From Roseomonas nitratireducens (GTDB lineage: Bacteria; Pseudomonadota; Alphaproteobacteria; Acetobacterales; Acetobacteraceae), in NCBI RefSeq assembly GCF_017813355.1, contig NZ_JAGIYZ010000001.1:463420-527419 (forward strand): a stretch of DNA of 64,000 nt, written 5' to 3'. The position numbers were made by a program, and so were the translations under genes. This document shows, piece after piece, positions 33,401-41,307 of the stretch. Numbering within the stretch: position 1 is the first letter of the stretch; every line of letters starts with the position of its first letter. A model generated the notes under the pieces. The model made no database searches. It worked only from the letters and a program-made list of their open reading frames with translations, and was not told the DNA's origin.

Positions 33401-35507
33401 CCGGGCGCGTCGTGTCGGGCGCCTGCGGCAAAGCGAGCGTCAGCGTCGCGCGGCCCTGCGCGTCGGTCTCCGGGATCTCGAAGGTCAGCAGGTCCGGCGC
33501 GAACTGTTCCTGCGCGAGGCCGAAGCGCCAGCCGCGCCAGTCGGCGAAGGGCTCCGGGTCGTGCAGCAGGCGCATCTCGGCCTGGCCGGTCAGGCCCGAG
33601 CCGGGCGCGCCATAAAGGAAGCGCGCGGTGACCGGCACTTCGAGCCCGCGCGGGCCGGGCACGAGCGGGCCCGGCGCCGGGCCGGCATTGACCTCGAGCC
33701 GCTCGGGCACGAAGGCCTCGACGCGGAAGGTCGCGCGGCCGACCGGCGGCGCGTCCGGGTCGGTCAGCGCCTCCAGCGTCCAGACGCCGTAGGGCGCGCC
33801 GATGGACAGGCGCAGCGGCCAGTAGAGCGCCCCGCCATCCTGCCGCGGCGGGACGAATTCCTGCGCCACCTGGCCGTTCGGCCGGCGCAGCCGCAGCCGT
33901 ACGGGAAGGTCGAGCGGCCGGCCCGCCGCGTCGCGGATCAGGGCGGCGGCGTTCACCGTCTCCCCGGGGCGGAAGATGCCGCGGTCGAGCCAGACGAAGG
34001 CATCGACCGGCCCCGGATGCGGCCGGCCGGTCGCCCCGCGGTCCGACAGGTCGAAGGAGGCGGAGTCGAGCGAGATGGCGGCGAGGTCGTCGCCGGTTTC
34101 CGCATGCACCGCGACCGGCGCGATCGGGCCCGTGCCGCGCAGCAGCGCGGCGTTGAAGCGCGCGAGGCCATCATTGCCGGTGCGTGCTTCGGCGAGGATC
34201 TCGTTGTTGCGCCCCATCAGCATCAGGCGCGTGCCGGCGATGGGGGTCGCGCCCTGCAGGCTGCGCGCCTGCACCGCAAGGCCATCCGTCCCGCGCCAGG
34301 CGGTCAGGCCCAGATCCGTGACGAAGAAGGGCAGCGCGCTGGCTTCGCCGCCGCCGCGCCGGGCGTCGGCGTTGCGCAGCACGACGAGGTAGGCGCCCGG
34401 GCCGGCGGAGCGCATCACGTCCGGCAGCGGCAGGATGGCGCGGTGCGTGCGGTTCGGCTCGACGCGCTGCAGTTCCGCGCGGCCTTCCCACAGGACGCGG
34501 CCGAGATCCTCGCTGATCTGGTCGGCGGACCAGGATTCGATCGACTCCCCCGGCGTCCAGTCGCGGCGCAGCGGCACCAGGTTGCGCTCGGCGACGCGGA
34601 TGACGCGCATCGTCACCGCCTGCACGTTCACCGTGGCGACGCCGATGCGCGATTCCTGGCCGCGCGGAAGGATGAAGGCGCGCGTGTCGAAGGCGATGCG
34701 CGCCTCGCGGTTCGGCATGGCGACGGCGAGGGCGGTTTCCTGCCGCAGGTTCTGCCGGTCCTCGCCCGGCAGGCCGGCGCGCAGGATCAGTCGCGTGGAC
34801 GCACCCCAGGGCAGGCCGGCGACGCAGAGCAGGTCGCCCTCGCGCTCGACCGCCATGTTCGGGATGGGAGGGTCGGCGCGGATCCAGTCGCCGGGGACCC
34901 AATCCGTGCGCCGCGCGGGCGCGTTGGTGAAGGTGAGGCAGGCGCGCGCGGGCTCGGCCTCGGGCTCGGTCGTCACGCGGCGGACCAGCATGCCGGCGGC
35001 GCGGCGCGCGGCTTCCAGGCGCTGGCGGTGCTCGGGGCTGTCCACGCGCTGGAGGACCGCCTCCAGCGCGTCGATCTGCTGCACGGGGCGGTCGAGCCGG
35101 CGCAGCGCCTCGGCGATGGCATACAGGGGGGCGACCTCGGGTTCGCCGTAGGGGGCGAGCTGGAAGGCGCGCCAGGCGGCGCGCAGCGCGCGCTGGTTGT
35201 CCGGCGGGGTGCGGCCGAGCTGCGCCTGGGCGAGGGAGAGCCAGTGGTCGGCGCTGGGCTGGCCCATGCCGATCCGTTCCTCCCACGCCGTGGCGGCGGC
35301 GGCGTAGTCGCGCCGCGCCTCGGCTTCCCGGGCGCGCTGTTCGGCCGCCGCGCGCTGCGCCGGGCTGCCGCCGGCGGGGAAGCGCCGGGTCATCTCCTGC
35401 TGGTAGACGCCGGCGTCGCGGCCGAGGCCCGGCAGGTCGAATTCCTGGGCGGCGGCGAGGCCCGGCAGCAGCAGGGCGAGCAGCGTCAGCAGGCGGATGA
35501 GGCGCAT
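30402..35507 (-). CDS. yfhM: Bacterial alpha-2-macroglobulin
   Basis: 1701-residue protease trap. A cleavable signal peptide (MRLIRLLTLLALLLPGLAAA) leads to the periplasm; no lipobox cysteine is present, unlike E. coli YfhM. Residues about 25-170 look helical and TPR-like (ERIGMGQPSADHWLSLAQAQ). Macroglobulin domains follow (e.g. DAFVWLDRGIFRPGETV, AYAPGETARIRITPPFAGRA), then the thioester motif CLEQ at 1270-1273 (DFPLACLEQSASRALAL) in the complement-like domain, and the receptor-binding-like end. The trap works with PbpC in wall repair and defence, by analogy. ATG at 35507. Confidence 0.92.
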   Translation of the reverse strand: MRLIRLLTLLALLLPGLAAAQEFDLPGLGRDAGVYQQEMTRRFPAGGSPAQRAAAEQRAREAEARRDYAAAATAWEERIGMGQPSADHWLSLAQAQLGRTPPDNQRALRAAWRAFQLAPYGEPEVAPLYAIAEALRRLDRPVQQIDALEAVLQRVDSPEHRQRLEAARRAAGMLVRRVTTEPEAEPARACLTFTNAPARRTDWVPGDWIRADPPIPNMAVEREGDLLCVAGLPWGASTRLILRAGLPGEDRQNLRQETALAVAMPNREARIAFDTRAFILPRGQESRIGVATVNVQAVTMRVIRVAERNLVPLRRDWTPGESIESWSADQISEDLGRVLWEGRAELQRVEPNRTHRAILPLPDVMRSAGPGAYLVVLRNADARRGGGEASALPFFVTDLGLTAWRGTDGLAVQARSLQGATPIAGTRLMLMGRNNEILAEARTGNDGLARFNAALLRGTGPIAPVAVHAETGDDLAAISLDSASFDLSDRGATGRPHPGPVDAFVWLDRGIFRPGETVNAAALIRDAAGRPLDLPVRLRLRRPNGQVAQEFVPPRQDGGALYWPLRLSIGAPYGVWTLEALTDPDAPPVGRATFRVEAFVPERLEVNAGPAPGPLVPGPRGLEVPVTARFLYGAPGSGLTGQAEMRLLHDPEPFADWRGWRFGLAQEQFAPDLLTFEIPETDAQGRATLTLALPQAPDTTRPVRGEVSVSMSEPGGRETRTRFSVPVRARGTFVALRPAFENDAIDAGAEAAFDIAAVSPEGRAVPATLRVRLVRERPNWRIVVRGSIARWETVWRDEPVDAQEIRVTPDQPARFARSLQFGRYRLEVADANGLGISSIRFRSGWAGAESAEIPDRVDVAADRRAYAPGETARIRITPPFAGRASVAVLTDRLVSLREVQVVEGGTEVEVPVDAAWGPGAYVAVTVFRPGETRAGQPGRGLGLAWVGIDPAPRTLAVTIDTPPLVRPRQRVEVPVRVANAGGPVLLTLAAVDEGILRLTNFANPDPGAHFLGRRRLGVDIRDDYGRLIAPAEGELALLRQGGDEADGADAIQPPQRLVSLFSGVVRADANGLAMVPLDIPDFAGELRLMAVAWEGTRVGASAKPLTVRDQVVAEALLPRFLAPGDEAGISVLLHNIELPQGEVAAELSVTGGLALGGPARLAANLATGARAQPTTVLRATEAGEGTIRLAVTGPGGFRVERESRITIRSSRPRVTEVAGVELPPGAELPVAPPIERFAANSWRASVSFGSAVRYDVAGMLRAVEDFPLACLEQSASRALALSAGMSEEGDTDRAIRLQRAVDSILDRQRFDGSFGMWSASGDSQPWLTPYAVEALIRARTAGATVPEGALREALRFLDEAIEDAAGDTPIERAAQAYRLHALALAGQPRLGAARRLMENLNDLPTQLSRAQLAATFARGGDRARAEQAFLSALGATGRRFWYADYGSAPRDALATATLLRESGLLPDRLSTLMTTLPGAELTPRTTSTQVQAWAVLAAQVLGQGTRAAVVAVNGSALPQRPIVSASLSGPGTARNLGTAPVWQSVTITGIPREALPAAREGFRVSRRFFGLDGQPLNLDTLRQNTSFVMLMELRAETNERHEAMLIHGLPAGWEIASRLPAGDIAGMPWLGTLTEVDSQPALDDRYAAAVTITPQQPFARIAVRLRAVTPGSFELPGAEAQDMYRPGIFARQNAARITVLP

Positions 35508-35662
35508 GTGGGGCGGTTCCCGTTGGTCGCGCCGAGCATGGCACGCGGCGCGGCGGCGCGCACGTGACCTGTGCAACGCAGCGTCGAGGCGCGTCTGAAA
35601 CGCTTCACAGCGGCGGCGGGGCGGGATGGCGCGCGGCGCCGCGCCGCGGGCAGGATGCGCGT

Positions 35663-36811
35663 ATGCGAAGCGCGCTTCTCCTCGCGGCGGTCCTGGCCGT
35701 CGCCGCCCCGCCGGCCCGCGCGGCCGATACCACGCTGCCGGCGCTGCTGCGCCTGGTGCCGGAACCGCCGGCCGGCGTGCTGCAGTCGGGGCATGTCGTG
35801 CTTGCCTATGCGCGCGCCGACCTGCTGGCCGGGCAGCGCGGACCGACCGCCCAGGCGGGGTCGACGCGCATCGCCGCGGTAAACGAGGCCGCCCCGATGG
35901 CCTTCTCGAACATGCCGGTGGGCCAGGCCGGGGCCTGGCCGGCGGTGTCGGGCTTCGACTTCGACGCGATCGAGGCGCTGCTCGTGCTCGAGACCGGCGC
36001 GATGCCGCGCGGCATCCGCGTGCTGGCGGGCGCGCGCATGCCCGCGCTGGCGGCGCTCGCCGGGCCGCTTGCCGCGCGGGGCTTCGCGCCGCGCCGAATC
36101 GCCGGCCAGGATGTGCTGGCACGCGGCGCGGACGACGCGTTCAACCCGCAGCATCGCGCGGAAGGGGATGCGCTGGGCGGCAGCATCGCGCTCTCCCTGC
36201 GCTACGCGGTGCCGGCCCCGGGCGTGCTGCTGGCGACGCGGACGGATGCGATGATGGCGGCGTCGCTCGCGCCCGGTCGGCGCTTCGCCGAGGTGCCGGA
36301 GATGCGCGCCCTGGCCGAGACCTCCGCTGGCGGGCAAGGCGCGCGGGACCTGGCGCAGGCCATGGTCTTCGCACCCACGCTGCCCGGCCCGCCGGCGGTC
36401 CTGTCCGAGGCGCCGGAGGCGGCGGCGCGGCGCCTGGCCGCCGAGATGCGCGATGCCGACACGCTGCCCGGCCCGACGCCCTGGATCTTCGCCATGCTGT
36501 CCGAGCGGCGCGACGCGCAGGGGATCGTGACGCGCCTCGCCGTTGCCTATCGCCAGCGCGCGGCGGCGGATGCGGCGGCCGCGGCGATGGCCGCGCGGCT
36601 CGCGGCCATGCGCCCCCCGCCGGGGCTGGAGGCGGCGCGGCACGCGGTCGTGGACACCGGGGCGGACGACGTCTTCGTCGCGCTGATCGAGGCGCGCCAG
36701 CCGCCCGGGACGGCCGACACGCTGATGCGACTGGTCGTCGCGCGGCATTTCGGCGGGGAGGCGACGCCGATGACGATCGGCGCCTTGCCGCGCGCCGCCT
36801 TCGCGCGCTGA
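35663..36811 (+). CDS. Secreted protein of unknown function
   Basis: 382 residues with a signal peptide (MRSALLLAAVLAVAAPPARA, cleavage after AAPPARA-A). The mature part is Ala-rich and soluble, with segments VSGFDFDAIEALLVLETGAM, GDALGGSIALSLRYAVPAPG, TPWIFAMLSERRDAQGIVTR. No catalytic motif or known domain recognised. Divergent from the alpha-2-macroglobulin gene over 155 bases in which I see no further feature; convergent with the M20 gene, 3 bases apart. Confidence 0.7.
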   Translation: MRSALLLAAVLAVAAPPARAADTTLPALLRLVPEPPAGVLQSGHVVLAYARADLLAGQRGPTAQAGSTRIAAVNEAAPMAFSNMPVGQAGAWPAVSGFDFDAIEALLVLETGAMPRGIRVLAGARMPALAALAGPLAARGFAPRRIAGQDVLARGADDAFNPQHRAEGDALGGSIALSLRYAVPAPGVLLATRTDAMMAASLAPGRRFAEVPEMRALAETSAGGQGARDLAQAMVFAPTLPGPPAVLSEAPEAAARRLAAEMRDADTLPGPTPWIFAMLSERRDAQGIVTRLAVAYRQRAAADAAAAAMAARLAAMRPPPGLEAARHAVVDTGADDVFVALIEARQPPGTADTLMRLVVARHFGGEATPMTIGALPRAAFAR

Positions 36812-36814
36812 AGC

Positions 36815-38080
36815 TCAGCCGGCGTCGCGGAGGAATGCCGCGAAGGTCGCGGCGGCGGCCATGAGGTCGGCGGTCTCCATCGCCTCTCGCGGGTTGTGGC
36901 TGCCATTCGCGTTGCGGATCAGCAGCAGGCCCGTCGGCGTGCCCGCGGCGGCGAAATTCGCCGCGTCGTGGGAGGCGGGGGAGCCGAGCGGCCGGGTCGC
37001 GACGCCCATGCGCGCGGCGGCCGCGGCGAGCGCGGCCTGCAACCCGGCATCGCAGGGGCCGACCGGGGCGGCGTTGCGCGCGCCGCGGTCGATGCTCACG
37101 CCCCGCCGCGCGGCGGTGGCATCGAGGATGGCGTGGAAGCGGCGTTCCAGCGCGGCCAGGTGGTCGGCGTCGTAGGCGCGCAGGTCGATCGAGAAGGTGA
37201 AGTCGCCCGGCACGACGGTGATCTCGTGCTTCGCCGTGTCGGTGTGGAAGCGGCCGATGGTGAAGGCCATGGCGCGTCCGGCCGCTTCCTCCTCAGCCCA
37301 CATCGCGTCCAGCGCGGTGAGGATGTCGGCGCCCGCCAGCGCGGCGTCGCGGCGGAAGCGGCGGGGCAGGCCGACATGCGCGTCCTCCCCCGCGATGCGG
37401 ATCGCGGCGTGGCGGATGTTGCCGGGGATGCCGGTGCAGATGGCCAGCGGAACGCCCGCTTCGATCAGCGACGGCGCCTGTTCGATATGCGCTTCGAGGA
37501 AGCAGCGGATCGGCCCCGGCGGCAGCAGCCGCGCGCCGGGGCGGATGGCGCCGGGGTCGCCGCCGCAGGCCGCGATGTGCTCGGCGAGCGTGCGGCCGGT
37601 GTCGGCGCGGCGGCGGTCCAGCGCCTCCTGCGGCAGGATGCCGAGCGCGGCGCGGCTGCCGATCAGGCCGAGGCCGAACCAGACCGCTTCCTCGCAGCGG
37701 AAGGCGGCGATGGTGATGTCGGCGCGGGGCGCGAACCCGGTCGCGTGCAGGGCAGAGACGGCGGCGAGCGCGGCGACGACGCCCGCCGCGCCGTCGAAAT
37801 TCCCGCCATGGCGCACGCTGTCGAAGTGGGAGCCGAGCATGATGCGCGGCGCCGCGCGGTCCTCGCCGGGCCAGGTGAGGTAGAGGTTCGTCGCGGCGTC
37901 GCGCATCACCTCCAGCCCGAGGCGGTTCGCCTGCGCGATGGCGAGATCATGCGCGGCGTTCTCGCGCTCGTCGAAGGCGTGGCGCGTGATCCCCGGCGAA
38001 TCGGCGCCGATTGTCGCCAGCCGGTCGAGCATCGCCTGCGCGCGCGGTGCCTCGGCCGCGAGCGCGGCGGGGAGGCTCAC
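36815..38080 (-). CDS. M20-family amidohydrolase (N-carbamoyl-L-amino acid hydrolase/allantoate amidohydrolase type)
   Basis: 421-residue metal-dependent amidase. The binuclear metal site motifs are present: GSHFDSVRHGGNFDGAAGV (His and Asp ligands), FRCEEAVWFGLGLIGSRA (Glu pair), EAHIEQAPSLIEAGVPLA and the C-terminal SPASHDAANFA. This is the carbamoylase/ureidoglycolate branch of M20 rather than the peptidase branch. GTG at 38080 overlaps the CoA-transferase stop (GTGA). Substrate could be an N-carbamoyl amino acid or a related ureido compound. Confidence 0.85.
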   Translation of the reverse strand: MSLPAALAAEAPRAQAMLDRLATIGADSPGITRHAFDERENAAHDLAIAQANRLGLEVMRDAATNLYLTWPGEDRAAPRIMLGSHFDSVRHGGNFDGAAGVVAALAAVSALHATGFAPRADITIAAFRCEEAVWFGLGLIGSRAALGILPQEALDRRRADTGRTLAEHIAACGGDPGAIRPGARLLPPGPIRCFLEAHIEQAPSLIEAGVPLAICTGIPGNIRHAAIRIAGEDAHVGLPRRFRRDAALAGADILTALDAMWAEEEAAGRAMAFTIGRFHTDTAKHEITVVPGDFTFSIDLRAYDADHLAALERRFHAILDATAARRGVSIDRGARNAAPVGPCDAGLQAALAAAAARMGVATRPLGSPASHDAANFAAAGTPTGLLLIRNANGSHNPREAMETADLMAAAATFAAFLRDAG

Positions 38081-39192
38081 GCGCCGAGTTCCGCCAGCAC
38101 CTCCGCCGTGTGCTGGCCGAGCGTCGGCGCGGGGGCGTGCCAGTGGCCGAGGCCCGGCAGCATGGGCAGCGGCACCTCGCCCAACTGCGGCTGCGGCACG
38201 CGAGAGGCGGCGCCATAGGCGACGACATGCTCGTTCGCCAGCCAGTCGAGCGGCGAGTTGACGCGGTCCGCCAGCAACCGCGCGCCCTGCAGCCGCGCCA
38301 CCCATTCGTCGGATGTGCGCCTCGCGAAGGCGGCGCGGACGATGGCGTAGAGCTCCTCCCGATGCTCCCAGCGCAGGGGGAAGGAGGTGAAGCGCGGATC
38401 GGCCTTGGCGTCTGGAATCTCGAGCGCGTCGCAGATGGCGAGCCATTCGGCTTCGCGCACCAGCGTCACCATCACCCAGGCGCCGTCCGAGCATTGATAG
38501 GCGCCGGCGGGCGCGTTGGGCGGCGCGGCGGGCTTCTGCTGGTAGCCCCATTCGGCGATCTGGTGCGTCAGCAGGTTCGACGTCGCGGCCATCAGCGACA
38601 TGTCGATGACGCGCTGCCGCGGCGCGCTGTCCTGTGCCCGCGCGGCGAGTGCCACCTGCACGGCGGAAAACGCCCAGATGCCGGTCGCCATGTCGGCGAT
38701 GAAGGGCCCCGCCTTGTGCGGCGCGCCATCCGACCCGGCATTGAGCGAGACGAAGCCCGAGAAGGCCTGCGCCACGGAATCGGTGCAGGGGCGCTCGCGA
38801 TACGGCCCGCGCTGGCCGAAGCCGGAGATGGAGAGGCACACCGCATCGGCCTTCGCGTTTTCCGGCCCCAGGCCGATGCGCGCGGCGACACCGGGGCGGA
38901 AGGCCTCGATCAGCACATCGGCCTGCGATGCGAGCCGCGCGGCGGCCGCACGGCCCTCATCGGACTTCAGGTCGAGCACGACGGACCGCTTGCCGCGGTT
39001 GAAGCAGACCGTCATCACCGAGACGCCCTCGTTGGCGGAGCCCAGCGCGCGGGACCAGTCGCCTTCGGCCGGTTCCAGCTTGATGACATCGGCGCCGCAG
39101 GCGGCGAGCATCATGCCGCAATAGGGCCCGGCGATGCCCTGGCCGGCATCGAGCACGCGGATCCCCCGGTAGGGGCGCATCGCCTCGTCCAT
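38077..39192 (-). CDS. CaiB/BaiF family (class III) CoA-transferase
   Basis: 371 residues. Visible: IRVLDAGQGIAGPYCGMMLA, GADVIKLEPAEGDWSR, FNRGKRSVVLDLKSDEGRAA, and the catalytic aspartate D167 in KAGPFIADMATG. It moves CoA between organic acids; the substrate cannot be told. Coupled to the downstream amidohydrolase; divergent from a Bug-type receptor gene 66 bases away, suggesting a shared role in using an imported organic acid. Confidence 0.9.
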   Translation of the reverse strand: MDEAMRPYRGIRVLDAGQGIAGPYCGMMLAACGADVIKLEPAEGDWSRALGSANEGVSVMTVCFNRGKRSVVLDLKSDEGRAAAARLASQADVLIEAFRPGVAARIGLGPENAKADAVCLSISGFGQRGPYRERPCTDSVAQAFSGFVSLNAGSDGAPHKAGPFIADMATGIWAFSAVQVALAARAQDSAPRQRVIDMSLMAATSNLLTHQIAEWGYQQKPAAPPNAPAGAYQCSDGAWVMVTLVREAEWLAICDALEIPDAKADPRFTSFPLRWEHREELYAIVRAAFARRTSDEWVARLQGARLLADRVNSPLDWLANEHVVAYGAASRVPQPQLGEVPLPMLPGLGHWHAPAPTLGQHTAEVLAELGA

Positions 39193-39258
39193 CGCGTTTC
39201 CTCCTGCGCGTTTCCGGGCCTATCCTGACGCGAAGACAGAACAAGGGAAGGGGATGCC

Positions 39259-40215
39259 ATGAGGATCACGCGACGCGCGCTGCTCGGCACCGCGCTGGCG
39301 ACGCCGGCGCTGGCGCAGGACTGGCCGAGCCGGCCGGTGCGCTGCATCGTCCCCTATCCGCCGGGCGGGCCGACCGACCTGGTGGGCCGCGTGGTCGCGC
39401 AGCGCGCGCAGCAGGAACTCGGCCAGCCGCTGGTGGTCGAGAACAAGCCCGGCGCCTCCGGCACCATCGGATCGGCCGAGGTGGCGCGCGCGGCGCCGGA
39501 CGGCGGCGTGTTCCTGGTGAACGCCTCGGCGCATGTCATCATTCCGCACATCAACCGCAACATGCCCTACGACGCGCTCAACGACTTCACGCCGGTGACG
39601 AACATGGCGATGGTGCCGCTCGTCGCGCTGGTGAATCCGCGCCTGCCGGTGCGCTCGCTGCGGGACCTCGCGGACCATGCCAAGGCCAATCCGGGGCGCG
39701 TCGCCTATGCCTCCTCCTCGATCGGCGGGGCGCAGCACCTGGCGGGCGAGATGTTCAAGCAGATCGCCGGCGTGGACATGGTGCACATCCCCTATCGCGG
39801 CGCCGGCCCCGCGATCCAGGACCTGATCGCGGGCAACGTGCAGGTGATGTTCGACAGCGTGCCGGCCGGCGCGGGCGCGGTGCGCGAAGGGCTGCTGCGG
39901 CCGCTCGCCGCACTCGATGCGCGGCGCATCGCCGTCTATCCGGACCTGCCGACCTCGGCCGAGGCGGGCTTCCCTGACCTGGTGATATCGACCTGGTACG
40001 GGATATGGGCGCCGCCGCGGACGCCGATGGCCATCGCGGAACGGATGCAGCGCGCGGTCGCCGTGGCGGTGCGCGACCCGGAGGTGCGGGCGCGGCTCGC
40101 GCCGCTCGGCGCCGATCCGGTGGCCGACACGCCGGCGGAATTCGACGCCTTCTGCCGCCGCGAATCCGAGAAATTCGGCGCCATCGTGCGCGCCGCCAGC
40201 ATCCGGATGGAATGA
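39259..40215 (+). CDS. Bug/TctC-family solute-binding protein
   Basis: 318-residue periplasmic receptor of the tripartite tricarboxylate transporter family. Signal peptide MRITRRALLGTALATPALAQ with a twin arginine, then WPSRPVRCIVPYPPGGPTDL, VENKPGASGTIGSAEVARA, HIPYRGAGPAIQDLIAGNVQ, all typical. No TctA/TctB membrane genes are nearby, as is common for these orphan receptors. Ligand probably a carboxylate. Overlaps the next gene by four bases. Confidence 0.9.
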   Translation: MRITRRALLGTALATPALAQDWPSRPVRCIVPYPPGGPTDLVGRVVAQRAQQELGQPLVVENKPGASGTIGSAEVARAAPDGGVFLVNASAHVIIPHINRNMPYDALNDFTPVTNMAMVPLVALVNPRLPVRSLRDLADHAKANPGRVAYASSSIGGAQHLAGEMFKQIAGVDMVHIPYRGAGPAIQDLIAGNVQVMFDSVPAGAGAVREGLLRPLAALDARRIAVYPDLPTSAEAGFPDLVISTWYGIWAPPRTPMAIAERMQRAVAVAVRDPEVRARLAPLGADPVADTPAEFDAFCRRESEKFGAIVRAASIRME

Positions 40216-41207
40216 TGCGCGCGATCCTCTGCGAATCCTGGCGCGACTTCGATGCGCTGGAGGTGAAGGACATCCCGCCGCCGGCGATGCGCCCGCACGG
40301 CGTGCGCATCCGCGTCGAGGCGGCGGGCGTGTCCTTCGCAACGCAACTCGTCGTCGCGGGCAAGTACCAGCGAAAGCCGCCGCTGCCCTTCGTGCCGGGC
40401 ACTGAGGTGGTGGGCACGGTGATCGAGGCCGCGCCGGATGCCGAGGCGCCGCCGCCGGGCAGCCGCGTCTTCGCCGTGCTCGACTGGGGCGGCTATGCCG
40501 AGGAAGCGATCGCGGACGACATCCATGTGGTGCCGATCCCCGAGGGGCTACCCGCCGAACCGGCGGTGGCCTTCCCCATCTCCTACCCCACGGCGGGCGC
40601 CGGGCTGCTCTGGCGCGCGCGGATCTCGGCCGGCGACTGGGTGCTGGTGCACGGCGCGGCGGGTGGCGTCGGGCTCTCGGGGGTGGAGATCGCCAAGGCC
40701 GTCGGCTGCCGCGTGGTCGCGCGCGCGGGTGCGGCCAAACATGCATTGCTGCGCGATCGCGGCGCGGATGTGGTGCTCGACAGCGCTGCACCCTTCCGCG
40801 ACGCGGTGCGGGACGCGACCGGCGGGCAGGGCGTGGCCTGCGTGCTGGACACGATCGGCGGCGATGCCTTTGAGGATTCGCTCCGCTGCCTGGGCGATGG
40901 CGGGACGCTGGTGGTGGTGGGCTTCGCCGGCGGCGGCATCCCGACCGTGGCGGCGAACATCCTGCTGCTGAAGAACATCGCGGTCGCGGGGGTGAACTGG
41001 GGCACCTATGTCGGCTGGTCGCCGGGCGACAACCGGCGCCTGCACGCGCCGCGCGCGCGGGAGCTGTGGGCGCGGCTGATGGGGTGGTGGCGCGATGGCG
41101 CGCTGAAGCCCGAGGTGCATGCCGCGTTTCCGCTGGAAGGCTTCCGCGCGGCGATGGCGGAGGTGCGGGGGCGGCGCAGCGCGGGGCGGGTGGTGCTGCG
41201 GCCGTGA
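40212..41207 (+). CDS. NADPH:quinone oxidoreductase family (MDR) protein
   Basis: 331 residues of the zinc-free medium-chain dehydrogenase/reductase group. GroES-like N-terminal part (LPFVPGTEVVGTVIEA), nucleotide motif VLVHGAAGGVGLSGVEIAKA and ADVVLDSAAPFRDAV, GTLVVVGFAGGGIPTVAANI. No structural zinc cysteines. Cotranscribed with the Bug receptor (ATGA overlap). Reduces a quinone or enoyl-type substrate with NADPH. Confidence 0.88.
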   Translation: MMRAILCESWRDFDALEVKDIPPPAMRPHGVRIRVEAAGVSFATQLVVAGKYQRKPPLPFVPGTEVVGTVIEAAPDAEAPPPGSRVFAVLDWGGYAEEAIADDIHVVPIPEGLPAEPAVAFPISYPTAGAGLLWRARISAGDWVLVHGAAGGVGLSGVEIAKAVGCRVVARAGAAKHALLRDRGADVVLDSAAPFRDAVRDATGGQGVACVLDTIGGDAFEDSLRCLGDGGTLVVVGFAGGGIPTVAANILLLKNIAVAGVNWGTYVGWSPGDNRRLHAPRARELWARLMGWWRDGALKPEVHAAFPLEGFRAAMAEVRGRRSAGRVVLRP

Positions 41208-41225
41208 CGCGCGGTGCGGAAGGTC

Positions 41226-41300
41226 GGGGGAGGGGAACCTCCCCCGCGTTTCGAAAGAAGGTTGAGGGGGGTATGGGGGGAGAAGTTCCCTTCTCCCCCC
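41226..41300 (+). repeat. MITE-like palindromic element, copy 1 (shorter)
   Basis: Left hairpin: GGGGGAGG (41226-41233), loop GGAA, CCTCCCCC (41238-41245). Right hairpin: GGGGGGAGAAG (41275-41285), loop TTCC, CTTCTCCCCCC (41290-41300). The two are inverted copies of each other with complementary loops. The right arm ends 7 bases before the MFS start codon. Confidence 0.8.
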
Positions 41301-41307
41301 ACGCCTC

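Noticed and set aside
41208..41307. Small genes in the quinone oxidoreductase-MFS gap
   Set aside because: The gap is filled by a palindromic element; frames through it encode only Gly/Pro/Arg-rich strings from the hairpin arms.
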